Below, in pieces: positions 8,161 through 17,175 of a stretch of 52,611 nt of DNA (position 1 is the stretch's first letter; the number at the start of each line of letters is the position of its first letter). The stretch spans positions 1 to 52,611 of the forward strand of contig DELT01000065.1 of NCBI GenBank assembly GCA_002354555.1. The letters run 5' to 3'. This stretch comes from Methylophaga sp. UBA2689. GTDB lineage: Bacteria > Pseudomonadota > Gammaproteobacteria > Nitrosococcales > Methylophagaceae. Position numbers and translations under genes: made by a program. The notes under the pieces are model-generated. The model did no database searches, was not told the DNA's origin, and saw only the letters and a program-made list of their open reading frames with translations.

Positions 8161-11100
8161 GTGAATAGCTATCTAGCCGATAGCTCGCCGGTGGTCATAG
8201 TAAAGTTTTGTCTGCAATCAGAGCAGCAGATGGAAATACTCGACAGCACATCTTCCATAGTTGATATTTTTGGCCTTACCGCAACACAAATTATTGAGGA
8301 TCCCTCCGCTGCCTGGATGAGCATTGATTCTGAGGACCGCGTCACAATTCTGCAAAAAATGGCTGATTCAGCCAAAACAATGCAACCTCTAAAATTGGTA
8401 TGGCATGTGATGCACCCTCAGAAGGGTAAGGTATTAGTGGATTGCAAGGCCATGCCTGAACTAGATTCAGACAAAAAAACTGTGTGGCATGGATCTTTTC
8501 AGAATATCACCGACCTGAAACGCACAGAGCAGGAAAATAAAACTCATCTATGGTTTCTCGAATGTCTGGATCAGGTCAATCGAGCTATTCAGGGCACAAA
8601 TGATCTTGAACAAATGATGAGTGATGTGCTTGAAGCTATTCGTAATTGTTTCGAATGTGATCGTGCATGGCTGATCTATCCTTGTGACCCTGATAGCGAT
8701 TGGTGGAGTGTTCCGATGGAACAAACCCATCCTGATTACCCGGGGGGACGGGCAACAGGATTGGATTATCCTATGTCAGATGTTTTAGCTCAGGTAATGA
8801 GAGCTTATATGAAGTCGGAACAGCCAGTGGCTATGGTTCCTGATTTCGATAGCCCCGACACGTCCGAAATGATCAGGAAATACCAAGTCCGATCACAAAT
8901 GGGTACAGCTCTCTACCCAAAAGTTGGCAAACCATGGATGTTTGGGCTACATCAGTGTGCCTATGCGAGAATCTGGACACAGGAAGAAAAGCGTTTATTC
9001 AGTGAAATAGGTCATCGTCTGTCTGATGGATTAACCAGTTTACTGATATATCGCGAGCAACGTGAGAGTGATGAGCGCTTTCGACAGGCATTTGAATTTG
9101 CTGCGATTGGAATGGGGGTGTTGTCCTTAAGTGGTCAATGGTTACGGGCTAACCATTCCCTTTATGAAATGGTCGGCTATTCCGAAACTGAACTATTACA
9201 AATGACCTTTCAGGAAATGACCCATCCTGATGATTTGCAAAACGGGCAAGCAGAGCTCAATCAACTGATTGCTGATCAAATTCCCTATATGCAGATTGAA
9301 AAACGCTACCGGCATCAAAACGGGCACTATTTCTGGGCTAGACTCACAACCAGTATTGTTAGAGATACAAACCACCAACCGTTGTATTTTGTTTCTCAGA
9401 TAGAAGATATTGAAGAGAGTAAGAAATCTGAACAAAGTATTGCTTTGTTAAATTTTGCTATCAATCAGGTAAAAGAGTGCATTTATCTGCTGGATGGAAA
9501 AGGACGTATCCAATATGTAAACGATGAAACCTGTCATAACATGGGATATAGCTACGACGAATTATTAACTATGTCTGTTCCTGAGATTGATCCAGCCACA
9601 TCTCAACAGAATTGGGATGAACATTGGCAAGAACTCAAGCGAGAAGGTTCAGTTCGTTTGGAAACCTTGCATAAAACAAAAAATGGCAGACTCATTCCAG
9701 TCGAGGTGAATGCCAACTATTTCGAATATGGCGGTATTGGCTACAACCTGGCATTGACTCATGATATTTCGGAAAGGAAAGCGGTTGAATATGCTTTGCG
9801 GGAGCAGGAAGAACGATTTCGTCAATTGACAGATAATATTGAAGAAGTCGTATGGCTGACAGATATTGCCATGGGGAAACTACTTTATATTAGCCCAGCC
9901 TATCAACATATTTGGGGGCGCAATTGTGAAAGTCTGTATGAAAATCCGGTTTCCTGGTTGGAAACGATCCATCCTCAAGACATAGATAACGTTCGGCAGG
10001 CACTTGCTCAGGGCAAGGTAACTGGTCAATACGATATTGATTTTCGAATTATTCGCCCTGATGGCACCATACGTCATATTCACCAGAAGGCCTTCCCCAT
10101 ACTGAATGAGGCTGGCGAACTGTATCGAATAGCCGGGACAGCACAAGATATAACCAAACGAAAAGAGCAGGAGGCACACATTGAATATCTTGCCTATCAC
10201 GACTCATTAACCGCTTTACCAAACCGTTTATTGACAATGGATCGCCTGGAACAGGCCACAACACAAGCTATCCGCCATGAAAATGTACTGGCTGTTTTAT
10301 TCCTGGATTTGGATCGCTTTAAAACCATTAACGATTCACTTGGCCATCAGTCGGGTGATTTGCTGTTGCAACAGGTCGGGTCACGCTTACTTGGTGTATT
10401 GCGGGAAGAGGACACTATTGGCCGTGTCGGGGGAGATGAGTTTCTGATACTGCTTTCAACGATTCATTCGCCTGACGATGCGGCACATGTCGCCAAAAAG
10501 CTTCTCGATGTATTGTCTCCACCGTTTATGGTAACGGGCCGTCAATTACATGTTAATGCCAGCATTGGTATCAGCATGTGCCCCCGTGATGCCGTAAATA
10601 CCGAAACATTAGTGAAATATGCTGATACAGCCTTATATCTGGCGAAAGAGCAGGGTCGGGGTGTTTTCCGGTTTTTCAGCCCCGAACTGGATGATCGTGT
10701 TCATGCACGACTGCAATTGGAAAATGATTTACGCAGCGCAATGGATAAGAACCAGCTGTATTTGCATTACCAACCGTTAATGGATTTAGCGTCAGGAGAA
10801 TGCATTGGTACAGAAGCGTTACTGAGATGGAATCACCCTGAAATCGGATTTATCTCGCCAGCAACGTTTATTCCTGTCGCAGAAGAAACAGGGCTCATCT
10901 TGCCCATTGGCGACTGGGTTCTCCGAACCGCCTGTCTTCAGGCCAAAAAATGGTTTGAGGCCGGTAAAACGAATTTTCGAATGGCAGTTAATTTATCACG
11001 GAGACAACTGGACTATGCCGGGTTAGCCACTGATATAAGACGCATTCTGGATGAGACAGGATGTCCGGCCCATTTATTGGAATTGGAGGTGACTGAGTCC

Positions 11101-11487
11101 AGTGCCATGCAGAGTCCCGAACAGGCGATTGTTATCTTAAATTCGCTTCATGAAATGGGCATTTGCCTGGCGCTTGATGATTATGGGACCGGCTATTCGA
11201 GTCTGGCCTATCTGAAACGTTTCCCATTCGATCGGCTCAAGATTGATCGGTCATTTATTGATGGGATCCCGGATGACGCTGATGACATGAGCATTGTGCA
11301 GACCACTATTATAATGGCACGACAGCTAAGACTCAGTGTCATTGCAGAGGGTGTTGAAACCCAGGCCCAGTGCGATTTTCTCAAGGAACATAAATGTGAG
11401 GAAATTCAAGGATATCTGTTCGCAAAACCGATGTCGGCTGAAGATGTCGAAAACCGTTTTGGATTTATCAAACCATCACTTAACTGA
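8161..11487 (+). CDS. PAS-GAF-PAS-PAS-PAS-GGDEF-EAL cyclic-di-GMP signalling protein
   Basis: 1108-aa cytoplasmic sensor that can make and/or break cyclic di-GMP. Domains in order: a PAS-like region (about 1-120), GAF (about 130-295), three PAS/PAC units (about 301-420, 425-545, 550-672), GGDEF (about 680-845, intact motif RVGGDEF with GGDEF near 757) and EAL (about 855-1105, with EALLRW near 884, DDYGTGYSSL, LKIDRSFI and IAEGVETQ). Both catalytic domains look complete. No transmembrane segment, so it senses an internal signal. The GTG start at 8161 has no clear ribosome site; an ATG 23 codons later is possible. Confidence 0.92.
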   Translation: MNSYLADSSPVVIVKFCLQSEQQMEILDSTSSIVDIFGLTATQIIEDPSAAWMSIDSEDRVTILQKMADSAKTMQPLKLVWHVMHPQKGKVLVDCKAMPELDSDKKTVWHGSFQNITDLKRTEQENKTHLWFLECLDQVNRAIQGTNDLEQMMSDVLEAIRNCFECDRAWLIYPCDPDSDWWSVPMEQTHPDYPGGRATGLDYPMSDVLAQVMRAYMKSEQPVAMVPDFDSPDTSEMIRKYQVRSQMGTALYPKVGKPWMFGLHQCAYARIWTQEEKRLFSEIGHRLSDGLTSLLIYREQRESDERFRQAFEFAAIGMGVLSLSGQWLRANHSLYEMVGYSETELLQMTFQEMTHPDDLQNGQAELNQLIADQIPYMQIEKRYRHQNGHYFWARLTTSIVRDTNHQPLYFVSQIEDIEESKKSEQSIALLNFAINQVKECIYLLDGKGRIQYVNDETCHNMGYSYDELLTMSVPEIDPATSQQNWDEHWQELKREGSVRLETLHKTKNGRLIPVEVNANYFEYGGIGYNLALTHDISERKAVEYALREQEERFRQLTDNIEEVVWLTDIAMGKLLYISPAYQHIWGRNCESLYENPVSWLETIHPQDIDNVRQALAQGKVTGQYDIDFRIIRPDGTIRHIHQKAFPILNEAGELYRIAGTAQDITKRKEQEAHIEYLAYHDSLTALPNRLLTMDRLEQATTQAIRHENVLAVLFLDLDRFKTINDSLGHQSGDLLLQQVGSRLLGVLREEDTIGRVGGDEFLILLSTIHSPDDAAHVAKKLLDVLSPPFMVTGRQLHVNASIGISMCPRDAVNTETLVKYADTALYLAKEQGRGVFRFFSPELDDRVHARLQLENDLRSAMDKNQLYLHYQPLMDLASGECIGTEALLRWNHPEIGFISPATFIPVAEETGLILPIGDWVLRTACLQAKKWFEAGKTNFRMAVNLSRRQLDYAGLATDIRRILDETGCPAHLLELEVTESSAMQSPEQAIVILNSLHEMGICLALDDYGTGYSSLAYLKRFPFDRLKIDRSFIDGIPDDADDMSIVQTTIIMARQLRLSVIAEGVETQAQCDFLKEHKCEEIQGYLFAKPMSAEDVENRFGFIKPSLN

Positions 11488-11908
11488 TTTGTTTCACTGA
11501 TTACCTGCATTGGGATCGGACTCTCTCTATCTCAGGCATTTTTAAATGCAACTATTTCCATCTCACTGTTGAGTTCAGGATTATTCGCACAATTATTCAT
11601 CCGGCCATCAATAGTTGAAATCACATGATGTTTAGCGCAACCGGGCAAAGCCAATAAGTAAAAAGCCAAAAATCACTGGAGTAAATGCTTTCGACATAGC
11701 GAACGCCGTGATGATAAAAATAGACTCCTTATAATTACGACTATGCCAACAATCACGGGCTGTAAGAGCACTTTCCTGACTTTTAGGTGAAAAATTCTGT
11801 CCGATTATGGATAACTTCCCTGATAGATGAAACGAAATGGTTGATACGTTGTTGTCTGGCAACGCGTGAGAAGCTTGTCAGATGCCCGACAACACGTAAG
11901 AATATGTT
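11488..11908. other. Intergenic stretch upstream of the second diguanylate cyclase
   Basis: About 420 nt. The only open frame, 76 codons on the minus strand (11632-11862), lacks convincing protein character. The notable element is the inverted repeat at 11846-11897, listed separately. Confidence 0.5.
11846..11897. promoter_or_regulatory. Long imperfect inverted repeat just upstream of the GGDEF gene
   Basis: Arms GTTGTCTGGCA (11851-11861) and TGCCCGACAAC (11883-11893) match with one mismatch, and the match extends outward to ACGT on both sides with a one-base bulge. The loop is about 21 nt. It ends about 12 nt before the ATG at 11909, so it may be an operator or a leader hairpin affecting translation. 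No T run follows, so a plain terminator is unlikely. Confidence 0.4.
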
Positions 11909-13192
11909 ATGGACAAACCTCTTCTTGATTCCTTTAGCGAATATGTAGACTTACTGCTCGACGCCATTTGTGCTGTAGATGAAGACAGCCGCATTATCTA
12001 TGTCAGCAATGGATCACATCGCGTTTTTGGTTATCTGCCTGATGAATTGATTGGCAAAAGAATGCTGGATTTTCTGCATCCGGAAGATCATGACAAAACC
12101 GAGCAAAGCATTAATAGTGTCATGCAGGATAAGCAGATTCTGGATTTTGAGAACCGCTATATACGCAAAGACGGACAAGTCGTGCATCTGCTTTGGTCCA
12201 CCAGCTGGTCTGAGCAACATAAAATGCGCTTGGGCGTTGCCCGTGATATCACCCGTATTAAAGCCGCTGAGGAAATGCAGAATTCGTTGATTGCGATATC
12301 AGACACTGCACACCGAACCAACGGTATCAAACAGATCTGTCAGCAAATCCTGTTTCATCTTGATTCTCATATTTCCATAGCAACCTTCGGCGTTGAAGTC
12401 TCGCCCATAAATGATACTAAATGGCACACTATCTTTGAGAGTGTAGGCGATTGTATGAGCATGTTGAAAAATGAGGTGAAGCTTCACATTGCCAATGATA
12501 ATCAAATCGTTCTTGAAAAAATTGATGGCAAATTAATGTTGCTGGTGCCGCTGGTGTTTGACGAAGAGTTTCACGGAATTATTGGCCTGGCTTTAATGGA
12601 ACAGGACTATTCACTGAATGAAAACGATAGAGCGTTATTAACCTTTACGGCATTACAGGTTGCCACTGCAATTGAGCGTCATCAACGATTTGAACGACTA
12701 CAACATCTGGCTTTATATGATGCGTTAACCGGCTTGCCCAATCGGGAATTGTTTCAAGATAGGGTGCAACGATCATTATTAAGAGCCAAGCGTGAACAAA
12801 CCCACTTTGCTCTGATGTATATGGATCTGGATAAATTCAAAGAGGCTAATGATACTTATGGCCACGCGGCCGGGGATCATCTGTTAAAGGAAGCAGCAGG
12901 ACGTATTACCGATTGTGTGCGAGAAACCGATACCGTTGTAAGATTTGGTGGGGACGAATTTGTCGTGCTGTTGGATACAGTGGAAAATCGCCAAAATGTA
13001 TTAGGAGTAGCCGAAAAAATCCGTTTGGCATTATCAGAGCCCTATGAATGGCAAGAGCATGAAATAGAACTATCGGTCAGTATTGGTATTGCGCTGTTTC
13101 CTGAGCAGGGAGAGCAGATTACCCAACTTATCGCCGCTGCCGATGAAGCCATGTATAAAGCCAAAAAGCGTGGTAAAAACTGTATTCGTTGA
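11909..13192 (+). CDS. PAS-GAF-GGDEF diguanylate cyclase
   Basis: 427 aa. A PAS/PAC unit (about 10-125, ending LGVARDITRIKAAEE), a GAF-like region (about 130-260) and a GGDEF domain (about 270-427) with intact FGGDEF (GGDEF at 347-351), LTGLPNRELFQDR and MDLDKFKEANDTYGHAAGD. It should convert two GTP to cyclic di-GMP in response to a cytoplasmic cue. No EAL domain or membrane segment. It follows the large GGDEF-EAL gene in the same direction but is separated by 420 nt, so it has its own promoter. Confidence 0.92.
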   Translation: MDKPLLDSFSEYVDLLLDAICAVDEDSRIIYVSNGSHRVFGYLPDELIGKRMLDFLHPEDHDKTEQSINSVMQDKQILDFENRYIRKDGQVVHLLWSTSWSEQHKMRLGVARDITRIKAAEEMQNSLIAISDTAHRTNGIKQICQQILFHLDSHISIATFGVEVSPINDTKWHTIFESVGDCMSMLKNEVKLHIANDNQIVLEKIDGKLMLLVPLVFDEEFHGIIGLALMEQDYSLNENDRALLTFTALQVATAIERHQRFERLQHLALYDALTGLPNRELFQDRVQRSLLRAKREQTHFALMYMDLDKFKEANDTYGHAAGDHLLKEAAGRITDCVRETDTVVRFGGDEFVVLLDTVENRQNVLGVAEKIRLALSEPYEWQEHEIELSVSIGIALFPEQGEQITQLIAAADEAMYKAKKRGKNCIR

Positions 13193-13374
13193 ATTGAATC
13201 AGAATTTTTTCTTGTTCCCGCGTTCAGGTGTGAATATAAATCTGCTGGACTCTCTACCACAACGCCAACTCACCCAGATATCAACATTAATTTGTTGCAA
13301 GCCCTTAAAAATTAGACTATTTTCAACAAAAGACAAAATAATGTGTTTTTTAAACGAAGGGTGGGGGGAATGTT

Positions 13375-13710
13375 ATGGCAGCTAAATTTGAAATCTATGC
13401 AGACAAAGCGGGCGAACATCGTTTCAGGCTCAAAGCCGGTAACGGTGAAATCATCTTAAGCAGTGAAGGTTATTCATCAAAATCATCATGTAATAACGGT
13501 ATTGAATCTGTGAAAAGTAATGCACCAGACTCCAGCCGATACGAAAAGAAAGAATCAACAAGTGGTAAATTTTCATTCACATTAAAAGCTGCCAATCACC
13601 AGGTCATCGGCACTAGTCAAAGTTATCAGTCTGCTTCCGGCCGGGATAATGGCATTGCATCGGTCATGAAAAACGCTCCTGATGCCAAAGTGGAAGATCA
13701 AACACAATAA
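13375..13710 (+). CDS. YegP family protein (two DUF1508 repeats)
   Basis: 111 aa made of two similar units: KFEIYADKAGEHRFRLKAGN...SSEGYSSK...NGIESVKSNAPDS and KFSFTLKAANHQVIGTSQSY...NGIASVMKNAPDA. This is the YegP/DUF1508 fold. The cellular role of the family is not established. A purine-rich GGTGGGGGGAA site lies just before the ATG and a strong terminator follows, so it is a monocistronic and probably well-expressed gene. Confidence 0.9.
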   Translation: MAAKFEIYADKAGEHRFRLKAGNGEIILSSEGYSSKSSCNNGIESVKSNAPDSSRYEKKESTSGKFSFTLKAANHQVIGTSQSYQSASGRDNGIASVMKNAPDAKVEDQTQ

Positions 13711-13715
13711 TAATT

Positions 13716-13740
13716 AAAGGGCCTGCGGGCCCTTTTTTTT
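13716..13740 (+). terminator. Rho-independent terminator of the yegP-like gene
   Basis: Perfect 8-bp stem AAAGGGCC / GGCCCTTT with a 4-nt loop and a run of eight T. Confidence 0.9.
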
Positions 13741-13830
13741 GTATTATTTTTATTTCTTATCTTGGTGCGCGGGAAGCAATTATCCTAGGCTTAGCGCATC
13801 AATGAAAAGTTGTAATGAGTTTTTGGGTAG

Positions 13831-14295
13831 TTATCCTATGATGCCCATCCAGCTAAGAACCGCAATGGCAGCGCCGATTATGACACCTAAGAAACCCAGA
13901 ATTAAGTCACTGTATGGTTTGTCTTTTCTGGGGCCAGGGATCAATACAGATTCAGAGGGATTTTTCGGGTTGTAATAAATTTTGATATTACTATTAACTG
14001 GATGTTGATTGGCAAACTCTAGAGTTTCCGGGTACATCAACGTATAAAAGGTGGGTAATGTTCCAGTGTAGTTCTGGCCATTAATTTGATAGTTATATTC
14101 TACATTCAGCTTTTCAACTTCTTTTATTTCCCCACCTATATTTCGTGACCCCCAAAGCAACACATCAGTTAATTGCCCGGTAACACTTGGCCAACGTTGG
14201 CTTGCCAACGCTTTCTGATAATTGCTCAAAGAATGCTTTAACAAATAAATGCCAAACAGGGTTAACGCCAATCCTGCTAATAAAGCTATGTTCAT
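13831..14295 (-). CDS. DUF3592 domain membrane protein
   Basis: 154 aa with one hydrophobic segment at each end (about 3-20 and 130-150) and an exported-looking middle that carries the DUF3592 pattern: WPSVTGQLTDVLL, VEYNYQINGQNYTGTL, YPETLEFANQHPVNSNIKIYYNPKNPSESVL. Such proteins have no defined function. It lies downstream of the 88-aa membrane protein on the same strand, 31 nt apart, possibly co-transcribed. Confidence 0.8.
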   Translation of the reverse strand: MNIALLAGLALTLFGIYLLKHSLSNYQKALASQRWPSVTGQLTDVLLWGSRNIGGEIKEVEKLNVEYNYQINGQNYTGTLPTFYTLMYPETLEFANQHPVNSNIKIYYNPKNPSESVLIPGPRKDKPYSDLILGFLGVIIGAAIAVLSWMGIIG

Positions 14296-14326
14296 TGTTA
14301 TAACTCATTAATGTAAAACGTCATGC

Positions 14327-14593
14327 TCAGCCCGGATTTTTATTAAAAAGATCATAAGAAATCATAAAAAATATAAAGTTAATAATCATAAGAACTAATG
14401 ATATAAAAACAGCATAAATCCTGAATTTTGACCATAACGCAATCATATAAATAGCAGTTAAAACAGGGTAAATCAAAAACAAATCTATTCTGATATTGCC
14501 GGAAGTTTTACTTTCCCAGTACCAATACAACAATGTAACAACTGCTGTGAGAGTAACACGCCATTTGATTGAGGTATCTGCATTAGTATTCAT
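14327..14593 (-). CDS. Small multi-pass membrane protein, unknown
   Basis: 88 aa, not recognised. Three or four hydrophobic stretches are visible (WRVTLTAVVTLLYWYW, LFLIYPVLTAIYMIALW, IYAVFISLVLMIINFIFFMI). Probably an inner-membrane protein. A weak GGAA site precedes the ATG at 14593. Confidence 0.55.
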   Translation of the reverse strand: MNTNADTSIKWRVTLTAVVTLLYWYWESKTSGNIRIDLFLIYPVLTAIYMIALWSKFRIYAVFISLVLMIINFIFFMISYDLFNKNPG

Positions 14594-14812
14594 CAGCTTT
14601 TTTCCAGATTGTTCTTAATGTTTATTCAAAAATAAATACACCTTTGCAACCATTTATCTTTCATTGATTGATTTATTAGCTCTCAGTTAATCCTCAGCGA
14701 GGATTTAGGTTGCGTTACACCTTTCACAAACTCATCGTTTAACAACTAATTTGAAAGGTAGCAATCCTTTATGGTCTATGCAAATTTGCTAATCAACACG
14801 CTTTATGCAATT

Positions 14813-14831
14813 GATAATGATTTAGATTAAG
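14813..14831 (+). promoter_or_regulatory. Fur-box-like operator upstream of TonB-dependent receptor
   Basis: GATAATGATTTAGATTAAG matches the Fur consensus GATAATGATAATCATTATC at 13 of 19 positions, with the first nine bases perfect. It sits about 40 nt before the receptor's start codon, where iron-loaded Fur would block transcription. Confidence 0.55.
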
Positions 14832-14871
14832 TTTAATATGTTGAGCTTTTGATATTCGAACGGAGAAATTG

Positions 14872-16980
14872 ATGCCACGGAAAAAGCTCACACAACAAAT
14901 GTTGTTTTTGTTACCAACGCTATCCTTATCGGTCGGGGTAATGGCCGATGAAGATGCTGTTAAACTGGACGAACTGACCATCACTTCAACCCGCTCGGAC
15001 ACATTGCTAAAAGATTCTCCACAAGTCGTTACTGTTATTAGCCAAGATCAAATACAGCAACAAATGGAATTTTCCAGTGATACCTCTCAGGTGCTCAGCA
15101 GTTTGCTACCATCTTTTTCTCCCAGCCGACAAAAATTGAGCAGTGCAGGGGAAACCTTTCGCGGTCGATCTCCACTTTTCCTGATAGACGGTGTTCCACA
15201 GTCCAATCCATTAAGAGACTCACAACGCGATGGACATACTATTGATTTATCAATGGTTGAGCGTATTGAAGTGATTCATGGTGCGAGTGCTATTCACGGT
15301 TTAGGTGCCACCGGTGGCATTATCAATTTTATTACCAAGCGACCTACGGCTAATACACTAAAGCAGCGTATGTCGGTTTCGACCACCATGCCGACCAATA
15401 AAATTGATGCTGAAACCATGGGCTATCGGGCTGACTACAGCTTACTGGGAAGCCAGAATAATTGGGAATACAGTCTGGGCTTGAGTTATGAAACGCAAGG
15501 CCTGTATCTGGATGATGATGAAGACCCTATCGGCGTCGATAACACGCAGGGTGATCTGATGGATTCACGCAGTTACGATGTCTTTGCCAAACTCGGATAT
15601 TGGTTTGATGATAACCAGAATCTGGAGTTGTCCATTAACCGTTTCCAGCTGGAAGGTAATAATAACTACACCAGTGTTGATGGCAATTTGGCCACCGGTA
15701 CACCCACAACTTCCGTCAATGTGACCCCAATGGGCGATGCGCCGAGAAATCGGGTATTAACCACCAGCCTTACCTATAAAAACTTTGATCTGGCCGGAAT
15801 GGAATTCACCGCCCAGGCTTATCGACAGGAATTTGAAGCATTATTTGGTGTGATTGATTCTCCAAGTTTTGTTGATCCGGTTCTGGCCCCAGAGGGATTT
15901 GACCAATCACAAAATGAATCCGATAAAAACGGTGCCAAATTTACCTTAATGAAAGATGGCTTATTTGATGACAAACTCAAACTGACAACTGGTATCGATA
16001 TTCTTGAAGACACCACCGAACAGCGATTAATGCTGACCGATAGAAGTTATGTGCCAGAGACACAATTCAAAAATTACGCGCCCTTTATTCAAGCGCAATT
16101 CAAGCCAATGGAATCTGTTGTTTTCAACACCGGTTTGCGTTACGAAAAAGCCAAGTTAAATGTCGATACATATCAAACCGTGGCGAGCAGAAATGGTGTA
16201 ACAGTGGAGGGCGGTAACCCTGAATTCAGTGAAACGTTATTTAATATAGGAACAGTAGTCCGCCCAACCTCATGGTTAAGTGTATTTGCTAATTACTCAG
16301 AAGGTTTTGGTATGCCCGATGTTGGTCGAGTATTACGTGGAATTAACACACCCGGATTGAATGTCGATAATTTCCTGGATTTACAACCGATAGTGACGGA
16401 AAACAGTGAAATTGGCTTGCGTATTGACTGGCAGCAAGTGGACTTTGAAATCAGCTATTACCAATCAGATTCAGATTTAGGTTCCAGACTGCAGCAGGTT
16501 GGTGATGACTTTTTCATCCAGCGTGAAGAAACTGAAATCAGTGGTGTAGAAACGACGTTGGGGTATCAGGTAAATAAAGCGAATCATCTCCAACTCAGCT
16601 ATTCACATATTAATGGTAGATCGGATAGTGATGGCGACGGCCAGGTGGACAGAGACCTGACGGGTGCCGATATTCCGCCAAATCGTCTAATTGCCAGCTG
16701 GTCAGCAAACTGGACGCCTAAATTAAGCTCTTTTATCCAGGCTAGTCATAACTTTACTCGCCGGTTTGATGAGAACCCGGAATTGGATTTTGATAGTTAC
16801 ACATTGGTGGATGCATCATTCGGTTATAAATTACCCGCGGGTAAACTTAATCTGGCGTTTGCTAACCTGTTGAATAAAGATTACTTCACCTATTATTCCC
16901 AATCTGCACAGGCCAATCCAACCCGTTATTTTAAAGGTCGTGGCCGAACGGTAACGTTGGGTTACTCACTGGATTTTTAA
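14872..16980 (+). CDS. TonB-dependent outer-membrane receptor (siderophore type)
   Basis: 702 aa from the ATG at 14872, which follows a CGGAG site; a TTG one codon earlier is less likely. A signal peptide of about 25 residues (LLPTLSLSVGVMADED) is followed by a TonB-box-like LDELTITSTRSD, a plug domain to about 150 (FLIDGVPQ, ERIEVIHGASAIHGLGATGG, INFITKRP) and a beta barrel ending in GYSLDF with a terminal Phe. The Fur-like site upstream argues for an iron-siderophore or other ferric ligand; the exact ligand is not readable. Confidence 0.92.
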   Translation: MPRKKLTQQMLFLLPTLSLSVGVMADEDAVKLDELTITSTRSDTLLKDSPQVVTVISQDQIQQQMEFSSDTSQVLSSLLPSFSPSRQKLSSAGETFRGRSPLFLIDGVPQSNPLRDSQRDGHTIDLSMVERIEVIHGASAIHGLGATGGIINFITKRPTANTLKQRMSVSTTMPTNKIDAETMGYRADYSLLGSQNNWEYSLGLSYETQGLYLDDDEDPIGVDNTQGDLMDSRSYDVFAKLGYWFDDNQNLELSINRFQLEGNNNYTSVDGNLATGTPTTSVNVTPMGDAPRNRVLTTSLTYKNFDLAGMEFTAQAYRQEFEALFGVIDSPSFVDPVLAPEGFDQSQNESDKNGAKFTLMKDGLFDDKLKLTTGIDILEDTTEQRLMLTDRSYVPETQFKNYAPFIQAQFKPMESVVFNTGLRYEKAKLNVDTYQTVASRNGVTVEGGNPEFSETLFNIGTVVRPTSWLSVFANYSEGFGMPDVGRVLRGINTPGLNVDNFLDLQPIVTENSEIGLRIDWQQVDFEISYYQSDSDLGSRLQQVGDDFFIQREETEISGVETTLGYQVNKANHLQLSYSHINGRSDSDGDGQVDRDLTGADIPPNRLIASWSANWTPKLSSFIQASHNFTRRFDENPELDFDSYTLVDASFGYKLPAGKLNLAFANLLNKDYFTYYSQSAQANPTRYFKGRGRTVTLGYSLDF

Positions 16981-16991
16981 CAGCAGATTAT

Positions 16992-17063
16992 GTTGGGCTT
17001 CTTGCCTCAGCGCCAACCTACCATAAACCCTCGTTCCCACGCTCCTGCGTGGGGACGAGCGTG
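16992..17063. repeat. Dispersed repeat, family A (single copy)
   Basis: GTTGGGCTTC..GCGCCAACC hairpin followed by CGTTCCCACGC..GCGTGGGGACG hairpin. The same unit occurs three times in tandem near 20870-21041. Here it fills the gap between the convergent receptor and autotransporter genes, where its hairpins may end transcription from both sides. Confidence 0.75.
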
Positions 17064-17175
17064 TTTAAATTAAGTCCTTGATGTCCTTAGGATAAGGCAA
17101 TAACACCTACTTTAAATATTCATATGAACCTATGAAACACGTTTTTCTCTACCCATATTAACTAACCCGCTTTAA

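Noticed and set aside
11632-11862. 76-codon minus-strand frame between the two GGDEF genes
   Set aside because: It has a hydrophobic end but no ribosome site or recognisable pattern, and the region looks intergenic. It is not called as a gene.
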